From NCBI RefSeq assembly GCF_003182275.1, contig NZ_QGTR01000009.1, positions 1-64,000 on the forward strand: a DNA stretch of 64,000 nucleotides, in the 5' to 3' direction. This DNA is from Hoeflea marina. Its GTDB lineage: Bacteria > Pseudomonadota > Alphaproteobacteria > Rhizobiales > Rhizobiaceae. Below, piece by piece: positions 1-8,790 of this stretch (position 1 is the stretch's first letter; every line of letters begins with the position of its first letter). The notes beneath the pieces are model-generated. The model made no database searches and was not told the DNA's origin. It saw only the letters and a program-made list of their open reading frames with translations. Position numbers and translations under genes: made by a program.

Positions 1-1914
1 CGCACCATCCTGGTGACGCTCAAGGACCCGATCCCGGACGGCATCACCAAGGTGCGGAACCGCGTCGTCAACGACTGCATCATCACCGATGCGGTCACCG
101 GCGCGCCCTGCGAGGTCAACCCGCCGACACCGCCGAAGGTCACTGTGGCCAAGACGCTGAGCGGCGAGAGCAATTTGCCCGCCGACGGCATCGTCCAGGC
201 CGGCGAGACGCTGACCTACGATATGGTGCTGACCAACAGCGGCGGCAGTGATGTCACCGGCTATGTGGTCACCGACCGGTTCGACGCCAACACCAGCTTT
301 GTTGCAGCCAGCGACAATGGCGCCGGAGGCAGCTTCGACACCTCCAACACCGCCGACCACGAGCTGGTCTGGACCGGCACGGTGCCGGCGGGCGGCACGG
401 TGACGCTCACCATCACGGTCAAGGCCGCCGACAGCTTCCCCGACGGCGTGACCGAAGTGGTCAATCTCTGCCTGGTCGACAGCATCGAGCGCTGCCGGGT
501 GAGCAATCCGCCGCAGGGATCGGTCGTTCCGACAAAGGAGCTTGTCGACGAGATCGGCGCCGTCAAGGACGAAGTTGCCCAGCCTGGCGAGACGCTCGTC
601 TACGAGGTCACCGTGACACACACGGGCGGAGCGGCGGTGAACGATTACCGTCTCACCGACCGGTTCCTCCAGGTCGATGCCATCGCTTCGATCAGCAGCA
701 GCGACGGCGGCGTGTCCGATGCATCTACAGGCATCACCACCTGGACGATCGACACGATCCCGGTCGGCGGCGTGGTGACAAGACAGGTCTCCGTGACCCT
801 GAAGGCCGCGCTGCCGGTGGGACTGACCGAGGTCGTGAACCTGACGTTCGAAACGCCACAGGATCCGGACAATCCACCGCCACCCTGCGACCCCTTCAAT
901 CCCCCGCCCTATTGCGTCATCACGCCGATCAATCCGCCGGGAGATGCCGATGTGACGGTGCGCAAGCGGGCTGAAATGCACCAGGTTCAGCGCGGCGACG
1001 CAGTTCCCTACGTGATCACGGTGACCAACAACGCGGCGAATTCCGGTGTCACGCTGACCGTGACTGACCGGATACCCGCCGGGTTCCGATACATCGCCGA
1101 CACTGCCACAATAGATGGCGTCGCAGCGACGCCGACCATTGCCGGCCGCACCCTGTCATTCCCCGGCGTCGTCTTTGCCCCTGGCCAGGAGCGGGAAATC
1201 CGGCTGCGGCTGCTTGTCCTGAGCACTGTCACGCCCGGAACCCACGTGAACTATGCCAATGCGCTGGATCCTGACGGTGACCCGGTGGGGCCGGATGCGC
1301 CAGCGGAAGTGGTCGTCCTTGCAGAAGCGATCTTCGATTGTTCGGAAGTCATCGGCAAGGTTTTCGATGACAGCAACCACAATGGCTACCAGGATCCCGG
1401 CGAACTGGGTCTGCCGGGAGTGCGTCTGGCGACTGTCAACGGCAATCTGATCATCACCGACAAGCATGGCCGCTATCACGTGCCCTGCGCCATGCTGCCC
1501 GACCAGCGCATCGGATCGAACTTCATCCTGAAGCTGGACACACGGACGCTGCCGACGGGATACCGGCTGACCACCGAGAATCCGAGGGTGGTTCGGCTGA
1601 CCGCCGGCAACATGACCAAACTGAATTTCGGGGCGGCCATCGGGCGCGTGGTCCGGCTTGATCTCAATGACCAGGCATTCGAGGGCACCAGCCTGAAGTT
1701 GAAGCCGCAATGGCTGAGCCAGTTGCCGCAGCTGATCAGGATTCTGACCGAAGAGCCCTCACTGGTCCGTCTTAGCTACATCGATAGCCATGCGGACAAG
1801 ACACTCGCCACCCAAAGACTTCGGGCTCTCCAAAAGGAGATCTCGTCGCTCTGGGCACGGAAGGGCGGACCGTATCGCCTGGAATTCGAGAAAATTGTGG
1901 AGATTGGCCAATGA
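1..1914 (+). CDS. DUF11 / SdrD-B-like surface protein, C-terminal part (5' end outside window)
   Basis: The frame is open from base 1, so the true start lies upstream and at least 637 codons are visible. Visible residues form several about 130-residue beta-sandwich repeats of the DUF11 (conserved repeat) type, each with a GET-x-Y/D-x-V-T-x-x-N-type core. They are followed near residues 455-500 by an SdrD B-like segment with the calcium-loop signature DDSNHNGYQDPGE. The last 50 residues (SYIDSHADKTLATQRLRAL) resemble the OmpA-like tail seen on such proteins. The family is extracellular or outer-membrane and structural; no enzymatic motif is visible. The stop overlaps the next gene start by 4 bp (ATGA), so the two are almost certainly one operon and probably work together at the cell surface. 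The exact role is unknown. Confidence 0.8.
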   Translation, partial: RTILVTLKDPIPDGITKVRNRVVNDCIITDAVTGAPCEVNPPTPPKVTVAKTLSGESNLPADGIVQAGETLTYDMVLTNSGGSDVTGYVVTDRFDANTSFVAASDNGAGGSFDTSNTADHELVWTGTVPAGGTVTLTITVKAADSFPDGVTEVVNLCLVDSIERCRVSNPPQGSVVPTKELVDEIGAVKDEVAQPGETLVYEVTVTHTGGAAVNDYRLTDRFLQVDAIASISSSDGGVSDASTGITTWTIDTIPVGGVVTRQVSVTLKAALPVGLTEVVNLTFETPQDPDNPPPPCDPFNPPPYCVITPINPPGDADVTVRKRAEMHQVQRGDAVPYVITVTNNAANSGVTLTVTDRIPAGFRYIADTATIDGVAATPTIAGRTLSFPGVVFAPGQEREIRLRLLVLSTVTPGTHVNYANALDPDGDPVGPDAPAEVVVLAEAIFDCSEVIGKVFDDSNHNGYQDPGELGLPGVRLATVNGNLIITDKHGRYHVPCAMLPDQRIGSNFILKLDTRTLPTGYRLTTENPRVVRLTAGNMTKLNFGAAIGRVVRLDLNDQAFEGTSLKLKPQWLSQLPQLIRILTEEPSLVRLSYIDSHADKTLATQRLRALQKEISSLWARKGGPYRLEFEKIVEIGQ

Positions 1915-4900
1915 CCATCATTGTGAGCAGCGGTGTGGATTTGAGATCCCTGTCGAATTGCCGGAGAAGACCACAATTGCTTCTGCTCGGTGTGGCGATC
2001 GGTGCCGCTCTGGCGGGTGGTTCGTCCGCTTCGGCTCAGTCCGCCGTTACGTCTGCCAGCTGTGCCGGTGTGGGGTGTGGCTGGAACGTCCGCGGCAAGG
2101 CACTCGACAATTCGGCGGTCGGCAACATTGCTGTGGGCGAGAACACCGAGCATGAGAGCGCCGCTGACGAGGGGAGCATCCCTTTTCAAATCAGCGTCGA
2201 CGGGGAGGTGGTTGACGAAAGCGGCCGCCGCGGGCCGCCGGCCCTCGGAACCGCCCAATCGGCCAAGCCGGTCGATCGGCAACGCAAGACGGATGTCGAC
2301 CTCAGTGCCGTCGATATTCAGGTCAAGTTCGACGGCCTGGACCAGACGACATTGCTCAATGTCTCGACAACACCGATACGCCGGACCTATCAGACCGGCG
2401 AAACCGTCCGGTTTCTGGCGACATCGAACTATCCGGCATTCATTGATCGAGCCGAAATTCGCATCCGGAATTCGAGCCGCGTCAACCCGGTCGAACCCGT
2501 CTTCGTCTTGCCGGTGTCCGTCAATGGTGAAGCCAGTTGGGTGATGCCCGAATCCACAGTCTCGGACTTCGACTATGTTCTGCGGGTTTACGATGCTCAG
2601 GGACGCTACGACGAAACGCAACCCTTGACGATTGCGCGCAGCAGCCAGGCATTCGATGCGGCGGCGAAGACCGTGGCCGTGGCACCCGGGATGGCGGGGG
2701 ATCGCACCGCCCTGCGCAACATTCCGGTATATGGCGGCGCCGTGACGGTTTTCGGCCGGAACGTTCCTGTCGGCTATTCGATCGAAGCATTCGGCGAGAC
2801 GATCCCGCTTGATCCCGAGCAGTCCTTCGTGGTGCAACGGATCCTTCCGCCAGGCGATCATGCAGTCGACGTGGCGTTGAAGGGTGCCTCGAAAAGCGGC
2901 GGGCTTGCCTTCTCGCGGGACATCAACATTCCGAAGAATGACTGGTTCTATGTGGCCATCGCCGATCTGACGATCGGCAAGCGTTTCGCGGACAGCGGCA
3001 TCGAGGCGGTGCGTGATGGCGACTATGACAGTGTCTACACCAAGGGCAGGCTGGCCTTCTATCTGAAGGGAAAGATCAAGGGGCGGTATCTTCTCACCGC
3101 CTCCGGCGACACCCGCGAGGATAAGATCGGAAACCTGTTCAAGGGGCTTGATTCCAAGGACGCCGAACAGGTCCTCAACCGGATTGATCCGGAAGATTAC
3201 TATCCGGTCTACGGCGACGATTCCACCGCCTCGCAGGATGCGCCCACCGATGGCAAGTTCTATGTCCGGCTCGAGCGCGGCGACAGCCATGTCATGTGGG
3301 GCAATTTCAGGACAGCAGTCACCGATCCCACGTTCATCGGATCCAGCCGCAGCCTCTATGGGGCAAGCGCCGTCTATCGGTCCGAGGAGGTCACCTCCTA
3401 TGGAGAGCGGCGCAGTGAGGCGAGCGTCTATGCCGCGCAGGGCGGCACGCTTCCGCAGAAGGATCAGTTCCTGGCTACAGGCGGTTCAGCCTATTTCCTC
3501 AAGCGCCAGGACGTCGCCATCGATTCGGAGACGGTTACCGTTGAGATCCGCGACAAGCTGACGGGCAACCTGCTGCAGACAACCACGCTGGTTGCCGGCG
3601 ACGACTACACGGTGAACTACAGCCAGGGCCTGGTGATGCTGGCTCACGCCTTGTCCTCATCAACGATGACGACCGAAGCGGTGCGCAAGAGTGCGCTGGG
3701 CGGCCTCGATGTCTATCTGGTGGTGCAGTACGAATACACCCCTCTGGTGTCGGACACCGACAGCTATGCCTATGGCGGCAGGGCCCAGCATTGGCTTGGC
3801 GAGCATGTCCGCATCGGGGTTACCGGCATGACAGATACGACCGGCGACAGCGACTATGAAGCCATGGGTGCGGATCTTCGCCTCCAGCTTTCGAAAAAGT
3901 CCTTTCTGGAAGCCGAAATCGCGCGCTCCAAGGGATTTGGGTTCACCAGCACGACGTCAACCGACGGCGGGCTTTCGAGTTCTGCTGGCGATCAGATCGG
4001 CACACTGGACGAGGCAGTCGGCGCGTGGCGCCTGAAGGGAACCATTGATCTTGAGGATATCGGGGTGAAGCGGATCAAGGGGTCCGTCTCAGGCTATTAC
4101 GAAGACAGGCCGAAGGGCTTTTCCACTGAGAGCCAACAGACGACGGATGACCGGAAGAGCTGGGGACTGCGCGGTCAGTTCGATATAACCGACAAGATCG
4201 GCATATCCATCGGCCATGACCAACTTCGGGTTGGCGATGGCCAGCTTCGAGATGACACGAACGCCGGGGTGAGCTGGGCGCTCAGCGAAAAGCTGAAGCT
4301 GACGGCGGGCGCCGCCCGTACCGCGATCGTATCGCCGTCGGCGATCCTGGCAGGCAAGTCCGGCTATGACGGTTCGAGAATGGATGGCGGCCTGCGAGCC
4401 GACTATCGAATTGACGACGACCGCTCCGTCTACGCGTTTGCGCAGGCAACAGTGCAGCAGAACGGGGATATTGCGCGAAACGACAGGGCCGGGGTCGGCG
4501 GCAAGATCCAGCTGACCGAAAAGGTCGGGGCATCCGCTGAGATTTCCGGTGGCACGAGCGGCATGGGCGGACTTGCCGGGCTTGAATACAAGCCCACTGC
4601 CGATGACAGCTATTCCGTCGGCTATCGCCTTGATCCCGATCGCGCCTCCAGCCTTGATGCCGCCAACGAGTTGTCCGGAACGGACGGGGGCGCCATTGTT
4701 TTCGGCGCCCGCAAGAAGGTCACCGAGCTCGCATCGGCATACACCGGCAGCAGCCTCGATCTGTACGGGCGTCGGCGGTCACTGACGCAAACCTACGGCA
4801 TCACGTATACGCCGGACACTGTATGGACGATCGATGGCGGAGTGCAGACAGGCTCGATCCACGACACGACGATCGATCCGACCACAGCAAAGGAACGTTC

Positions 4901-5660
4901 GGATTTCACCCGCCAGGGTATTTCCGGCTCGGTCAGCTATAACAATGAAGCGACCGGTTTTCGGGGCCATGTCCGGACCGAATTGCGGCATGAGGACTCG
5001 CAGGACGATACGCGTGACGGAAACACCTATCTTCTGGCATCTGGCTTCACCATCAACAGCAGCCCGAACTGGCGACTGCTGGGGGGCCTGGATCTCATGG
5101 CCTCTCAATCAAAATCCGGCACGTATGATGACGGCACCTATCTCAAGCTGACGACCGGTGCGGCTTACAGGCCGGTCGACAATGACCGCTTCAACGGGCT
5201 ATTCAAATACATCTATCTCTACGACGTGCCGGGCTCGAACCAGATATCCTCGGCAACCACGACAGGCGAGACGCTGCAACAGCGGAGCCATATCCTGTCG
5301 GCCGATCTTTCCTATGACCTCTATCCGTGGCTCACTGTCGGGACGAAGCACGGATTGCGCGTTGGCGAGGTCCGCGGGGGCGATGTCTATCCGGACTGGC
5401 AGGCCTCGATTGCCTATCTGGCGACTGCGCGAGCAGATCTTCACATTGTCAGGAACTGGGATGCGTTGGTTGAGGGGAGGGTCCTCTACATGCCGAGCGC
5501 CAAGACCGCCGACTATGGCGCTCTGGCAGCAATCTACCGCCACATAGGGGACAATTTCAAAGTCGGGGCGGGTTACAACTTCGGTCGCTTCAGCGATGAC
5601 CTCAGTGATCTGACGCTTGATGACGGCGGAGTTTTCACAAACGTTGTCGGCAAATTCTGA
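1911..5660 (+). CDS. Large outer-membrane beta-barrel protein coupled to the DUF11 protein
   Basis: The protein has 1249 residues. A hydrophobic stretch about residues 22-42 (LLLLGVAIGAALAGGSSASA) ending AQS looks like a signal peptide after a long n-region. Residues about 130-250 form a soluble Ig-like segment. From about residue 340 the sequence alternates polar/aromatic strands with short turns, typical of an outer-membrane barrel, and ends in an aromatic residue (VVGKF), as barrels recognised by BamA do. The start ATG overlaps the stop of the DUF11 gene, so translation is coupled. Such DUF11-plus-barrel pairs occur in Alphaproteobacteria, and the barrel could anchor or export the repeat protein; this role is inference. 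It lacks a TonB box and plug motifs, so it is not called a TonB receptor. Confidence 0.75.
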   Translation: MTIIVSSGVDLRSLSNCRRRPQLLLLGVAIGAALAGGSSASAQSAVTSASCAGVGCGWNVRGKALDNSAVGNIAVGENTEHESAADEGSIPFQISVDGEVVDESGRRGPPALGTAQSAKPVDRQRKTDVDLSAVDIQVKFDGLDQTTLLNVSTTPIRRTYQTGETVRFLATSNYPAFIDRAEIRIRNSSRVNPVEPVFVLPVSVNGEASWVMPESTVSDFDYVLRVYDAQGRYDETQPLTIARSSQAFDAAAKTVAVAPGMAGDRTALRNIPVYGGAVTVFGRNVPVGYSIEAFGETIPLDPEQSFVVQRILPPGDHAVDVALKGASKSGGLAFSRDINIPKNDWFYVAIADLTIGKRFADSGIEAVRDGDYDSVYTKGRLAFYLKGKIKGRYLLTASGDTREDKIGNLFKGLDSKDAEQVLNRIDPEDYYPVYGDDSTASQDAPTDGKFYVRLERGDSHVMWGNFRTAVTDPTFIGSSRSLYGASAVYRSEEVTSYGERRSEASVYAAQGGTLPQKDQFLATGGSAYFLKRQDVAIDSETVTVEIRDKLTGNLLQTTTLVAGDDYTVNYSQGLVMLAHALSSSTMTTEAVRKSALGGLDVYLVVQYEYTPLVSDTDSYAYGGRAQHWLGEHVRIGVTGMTDTTGDSDYEAMGADLRLQLSKKSFLEAEIARSKGFGFTSTTSTDGGLSSSAGDQIGTLDEAVGAWRLKGTIDLEDIGVKRIKGSVSGYYEDRPKGFSTESQQTTDDRKSWGLRGQFDITDKIGISIGHDQLRVGDGQLRDDTNAGVSWALSEKLKLTAGAARTAIVSPSAILAGKSGYDGSRMDGGLRADYRIDDDRSVYAFAQATVQQNGDIARNDRAGVGGKIQLTEKVGASAEISGGTSGMGGLAGLEYKPTADDSYSVGYRLDPDRASSLDAANELSGTDGGAIVFGARKKVTELASAYTGSSLDLYGRRRSLTQTYGITYTPDTVWTIDGGVQTGSIHDTTIDPTTAKERSDFTRQGISGSVSYNNEATGFRGHVRTELRHEDSQDDTRDGNTYLLASGFTINSSPNWRLLGGLDLMASQSKSGTYDDGTYLKLTTGAAYRPVDNDRFNGLFKYIYLYDVPGSNQISSATTTGETLQQRSHILSADLSYDLYPWLTVGTKHGLRVGEVRGGDVYPDWQASIAYLATARADLHIVRNWDALVEGRVLYMPSAKTADYGALAAIYRHIGDNFKVGAGYNFGRFSDDLSDLTLDDGGVFTNVVGKF

Positions 5661-5796
5661 TGGCGGCCGTCGCGACGGCGGACGAACGGGCCGCCGACGG
5701 ACAGGAAGGCCGGCAGCGGCCGTCGACTGTTCTTCGCCGGCCCGCGCACACCATTGAATTCACGCAGCGCGATTTGACAGGAACTGGGAAATCGAC

Positions 5797-6330
5797 ATGG
5801 CACAACCGCTTCAATTGAATCCATTCCTTTCTGTTCTCAGGCGGATCATTGATCATGGCTGGAGGTTTGTCCTGCCGTCGGATGAGCAACCTGGCCTGCC
5901 GATGGAAAGGGGAAGCCCGCCCCTGCCTGAGCGCAGCTGCATCGATGTGCTGATCGTCGAAACGGATGAAGTCGACCTGATCATCCTGTCTTATGCATGC
6001 GCATGCATGGGTTACAGTTTCCGGGTCGCGCGTTCGGGAAACGAGTCGGCTGCGTTGTGCGAACTGTTTCAGCCGAGATTGGTGCTGGTGGATCTCAGCC
6101 TGCCGACCCATGAGGTCATGAAGGCCTGCCGAACCTTCCGTGCGCTGTGGCGGGATCCGTCGGACGAGATCGCAATTATCGGGATGTTGTGCCCGGCTGC
6201 GGAAGGGGAGGCCATCCTGCTCCAGGAGACGGGAATAGGTCACGTTCTGTCCAAACCGGTGAGCGCAGTCCGCGTGCGGGAGGTTCTGCAGGGCAGGATC
6301 ACCGCAGGCGTCATTGACATCGCAGCATGA
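5797..6330 (+). CDS. Stand-alone response-regulator receiver domain protein
   Basis: A 177-residue protein whose residues about 49-165 fold as a CheY-like receiver. The acidic pair is E55/D57 (IVETDEVD), the phospho-acceptor is D99 (RLVLVDLSLP) and the conserved lysine is K153 followed by P (VLSKPV). The usual Ser/Thr that couples phosphorylation to conformational change should sit near residue 131, but the sequence there is IIGMLCPA, so it seems replaced. No output domain is present. About 47 extra N-terminal residues are of unknown function. Its stop overlaps the start of the L,D-transpeptidase gene (ATGA), so both are co-translated. It probably acts as a phosphorelay intermediate or a protein-protein regulator of envelope functions; no partner kinase is visible in the window. 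Confidence 0.75.
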   Translation: MAQPLQLNPFLSVLRRIIDHGWRFVLPSDEQPGLPMERGSPPLPERSCIDVLIVETDEVDLIILSYACACMGYSFRVARSGNESAALCELFQPRLVLVDLSLPTHEVMKACRTFRALWRDPSDEIAIIGMLCPAAEGEAILLQETGIGHVLSKPVSAVRVREVLQGRITAGVIDIAA

Positions 6331-7031
6331 CCCGGTGTCCAGGCGCGCCAATGCAGTGGCTGGCAGAGTGCGATCGCCGCCGGTTTCTGCGCGTCGCCGT
6401 CGCCGCTGCGGCGCAAGGGCTGGTCTGCGGCGCAAGGTCGGCCAGCGCGGAAAGCCGGCAGCGAGACGGACAGCCAGATCTCGATGCGGCATTTGATCCG
6501 CGCCTGGTCTATGCGGCAACCCAAGACAATGGAATCCACGTTCCGGCAGTCAATTTCGGCAGGTTGAAGCCGCAATTTCATCGAACGCTGGTTCGTGCAT
6601 CGGAGGACATGCCGGAAAACACCATCGTGATCCGGCTCGCGGAGCATCACCTCTATTTCGTCCGATCCGACAGATTGGCCTTCCGATATGGGATTGGCGT
6701 CGGACGCGACGGGTTCAGCTGGACCGGGGCGGGCATCATCAGCCATCAGAAGGCGTGGCCAAGCTGGACGCCGCCGGGGGACATGATCGAGCGGCTGCCG
6801 GAATTGCAACGCTACAGCAAGGGCATGCCCGGTGGACTGGGCAACCCGCTCGGCGCGCGCGCTCTTTACATCTATCAGGGTGGCGCCGACACGCTCTATC
6901 GTGTCCACGGGACGCCGGAATGGTGGAGCATAGGAAAATCGATGTCCTCCGGCTGTATCCGGATGATCAATCAGGATGCCATTCACCTTGGCCGGCACGT
7001 GGAAAATGGCACTCCCATTATCGTGTCGTGA
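6327..7031 (+). CDS. L,D-transpeptidase (YkuD / ErfK-YbiS-YcfS-YnhG family)
   Basis: A 234-residue exported enzyme. Residues 17-22 (RRRFLR) followed by an alanine-rich stretch look like a Tat signal ending near SASA. The YkuD domain spans about residues 97-233 and carries the catalytic signature: H194 in RVHGTPEW and S208-G209-C210-I-R212 in SSGCIRMIN, with C210 the nucleophile. Family members form 3-3 cross-links in peptidoglycan or attach outer-membrane proteins to the wall. The ATG overlaps the stop of the receiver gene by 4 bp, a rare pairing that links signalling to wall remodelling. With surface-protein genes on either side, anchoring a surface protein is possible but not shown. Confidence 0.9.
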   Translation: MTRCPGAPMQWLAECDRRRFLRVAVAAAAQGLVCGARSASAESRQRDGQPDLDAAFDPRLVYAATQDNGIHVPAVNFGRLKPQFHRTLVRASEDMPENTIVIRLAEHHLYFVRSDRLAFRYGIGVGRDGFSWTGAGIISHQKAWPSWTPPGDMIERLPELQRYSKGMPGGLGNPLGARALYIYQGGADTLYRVHGTPEWWSIGKSMSSGCIRMINQDAIHLGRHVENGTPIIVS

Positions 7032-7598
7032 GAGGTTCGCCTGCGAGTTCTGGTCTGCAGCGTGGCTCGATCTTGGAGTCGGGAGTTGGGGTCCGGTCGG
7101 GCCGGACAGGCAGCCGCGCGGGGCTCGCCGGAGATATAAATTGCCCCCGCCTTGATCCCGGTCGAAGTCACCGGATCAAGACGAGGGCAGCGCTGCTTGA
7201 AAAATTGATAGAGTAAATCTTTCAATCATTTATTGGTCATCAAAATCTTGGCGATCACGCCGGTCTCGGTTGGCGTGGCCGCTGTCGTTGTTGGCGACGG
7301 TCAGATGATCGACGATTTTCAGGTCAAGCGGAATTGCACTCCGGGCAGATGGCTTGTCGTTTTGTGCAATTGTGTCCGCATCTCGAATGGCATGGCCGCA
7401 GCTGCCGCCGCTGCCGGCAGCTGCGCAGCTGTATGCCGCTGAAGCGGGCAGAGACCTCTCCTCTCACAGCTTTCAAATGCGGGCCTGATCGAAAGTTGCA
7501 CATCCCGACAAGCGGACAGCACCCTCAGCCCTTCCGTTGCCGGGTGCTTCCATCGAAACTGCCGGCCAGTGGCTGGTGATCTCGAAGGGAAGTCGATC
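7032..7598. other. 567-bp non-coding stretch with AT-rich promoter-like segment
   Basis: No ORF here has convincing coding character; the annotated-length frames are shadows. It contains an imperfect long hairpin (listed separately), an AT-rich segment at about 7195-7250 that could hold the promoter of the 67-aa/Fis-like gene pair, and a GC-rich run with repeated GCAGCTG elements at about 7397-7430 (CAGCTG palindromes). Confidence 0.5.
7142..7189. other. Long imperfect stem-loop downstream of the L,D-transpeptidase gene
   Basis: CTTGATCC (7151-7158) pairs with GGATCAAG (7173-7180), extended inward by GGT/ACC with one bulged C, and outward by TGCCC (7142-7146) with GGGCA (7185-7189) across a 4-nt internal loop. 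The loop is about 7 nt. No T-run follows on either strand, so a classical rho-independent terminator is not supported. It may stabilise the 3' end of the preceding mRNA, form a small RNA, or act as a processing site. Confidence 0.45.
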
Positions 7599-7802
7599 AT
7601 GGATGACAATGTCCTCAACCCTACGGAAGACGTCATCGAAGATTCCTATCGCGGCGATGTGATCATCGCCATGTGCATTGCTGCGATTTCCGGTGCGGTT
7701 GTCGGATTTATGGCGCGCGGCGAGTTCATGGGCACAGTCGCGGTGGTACTCGGCAGCGTTGCCGGCGCCTGTGTCGGCTGGAAGATACGGCCCGGCCGAT
7801 GA
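7599..7802 (+). CDS. Small membrane protein, 67 aa, unknown function
   Basis: The ATG at 7599 is preceded by a good ribosome binding site (AAGGGAAG, 7585-7592), so I choose it over the in-frame upstream GTG-type start at 7569. The protein has an acidic N-terminus (MDDNVLNPTEDVIED), then two hydrophobic segments at about residues 19-36 and 42-60 rich in Gly/Ala, probably a small inner-membrane hairpin with a basic C-terminus (KIRPGR). The stop overlaps the next gene start (ATGA), so it is co-translated with the Fis-like protein. I do not recognise the family. Confidence 0.6.
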   Translation: MDDNVLNPTEDVIEDSYRGDVIIAMCIAAISGAVVGFMARGEFMGTVAVVLGSVAGACVGWKIRPGR

Positions 7803-8404
7803 ACAGGCCCACCGTGATCCAGGGCAGATTTGGTCGCCGGAAAAAGGGCGAAGCGGACCAGATGTCGGCTCAGCCACGGCCATGCCGGAGTGCCAATGAG
7901 GAACAGTCGCCAGACTGTGCAAGACTTGATGCTCTCGCCGCCGAACTCATCAGACTTTATGGTGAGCCGCCCCTCGACGGAAGAATCCAGATCGAAACCT
8001 GCAAGAGCGCCAGATCGCCCAAGCTGCTCATCCAGAGCAGCAGCGGAGTGCTGCTGACCGTGCAGATAAATCCCGAATCGGGATATTTCATCATGTGTGA
8101 GTGCCTGGCCTCCGATGATTGTGTGGTCATGACCGCCAGCATCGACCGGCTGATCGACCATATTGTCTGCCAGATTTCCCGTCGCCTCGACGATCTCGCC
8201 CCGCGGGTCCTCGACAATGCGGTCGATGTCCTGGTGGGTTGCTCGGTGGCTGAAACCGAAAAGCGGCTGATCTTGAGGACATTGCAGTTCTACAAGGGCG
8301 ATCGCAGGCAATCGGCATTTGCGCTGGATATCCCGATGGAAGATCTGGCCGACAAGTTGAGGGGCTACCTTATATCTGTCGTCCATCTGCGCTCGATGCG
8401 TTGA
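7799..8404 (+). CDS. Hypothetical protein with C-terminal Fis-like helix-turn-helix
   Basis: A 201-residue protein starting at the ATG that overlaps the stop of the 67-aa gene. The longer open frame upstream (to 7673) is rejected because it runs through that gene. The last about 45 residues (EKRLILRTLQFYKGDRRQSA then FALDIPMEDLADKLRGYL) match the pattern of the Fis/NtrC C-terminal HTH: a leading helix, a K/G turn, an A-rich recognition set-up and a short final helix. There is no AAA+ or receiver domain; the N-terminal 150 residues are not recognised. It may be a nucleoid-type or local regulator of the downstream two-partner secretion genes; this is inference from position. Confidence 0.6.
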   Translation: MNRPTVIQGRFGRRKKGEADQMSAQPRPCRSANEEQSPDCARLDALAAELIRLYGEPPLDGRIQIETCKSARSPKLLIQSSSGVLLTVQINPESGYFIMCECLASDDCVVMTASIDRLIDHIVCQISRRLDDLAPRVLDNAVDVLVGCSVAETEKRLILRTLQFYKGDRRQSAFALDIPMEDLADKLRGYLISVVHLRSMR

Positions 8405-8790
8405 AGGCAGCTGCGGGCACCGGGCCGTTCCAGCATGGATTGTGCCCCTGGAATGACATGCGGACTTGGCCGGTCTAGGCCGCAGCGGCCTGACCGGGAA
8501 GACGTTCTGGTCCGCCAGTCTGCGGGAGACCGACGATTGCTTGGCCCGGGCGTTTGCTGGCAGCTCCGCCGCGGTTGCCTGGAGAATATGGACCTCCTGC
8601 ACAAAATGAACCTCCGGGTGCATTCCACGACAACGGCAAGCGAAGAGGCGCGTTGTAGTATGAGCGAAGATGCATGGACCGGAGAAGCGGGTGTGACGCC
8701 GGCATTGGATCCCATCGTTGCTGCAATTGAATTGAAGCCGCTGCAATCGCCCCAAAGGCTGCCGCGAAATGCTTCAAAGGGGTGCAAATC
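8405..8790. other. 386-bp upstream region of the two-partner secretion operon
   Basis: No convincing gene. It should contain the promoter and leader of tpsBA. A GC-rich partial palindrome (AGGCCGCAGCGGCCT) occurs near 8477-8491. The end carries AAGGGG at 8777-8782, which sets the downstream start codon. Confidence 0.4.

Noticed and set aside
1776-3290. 504-codon minus-strand ORF
   Set aside because: It lies opposite the DUF11 end and barrel start, which show clear domains and signal peptide; the antisense translation shows no recognisable motif.
7142-7189. Calling the long hairpin a rho-independent terminator
   Set aside because: No T-run follows the stem on either strand.
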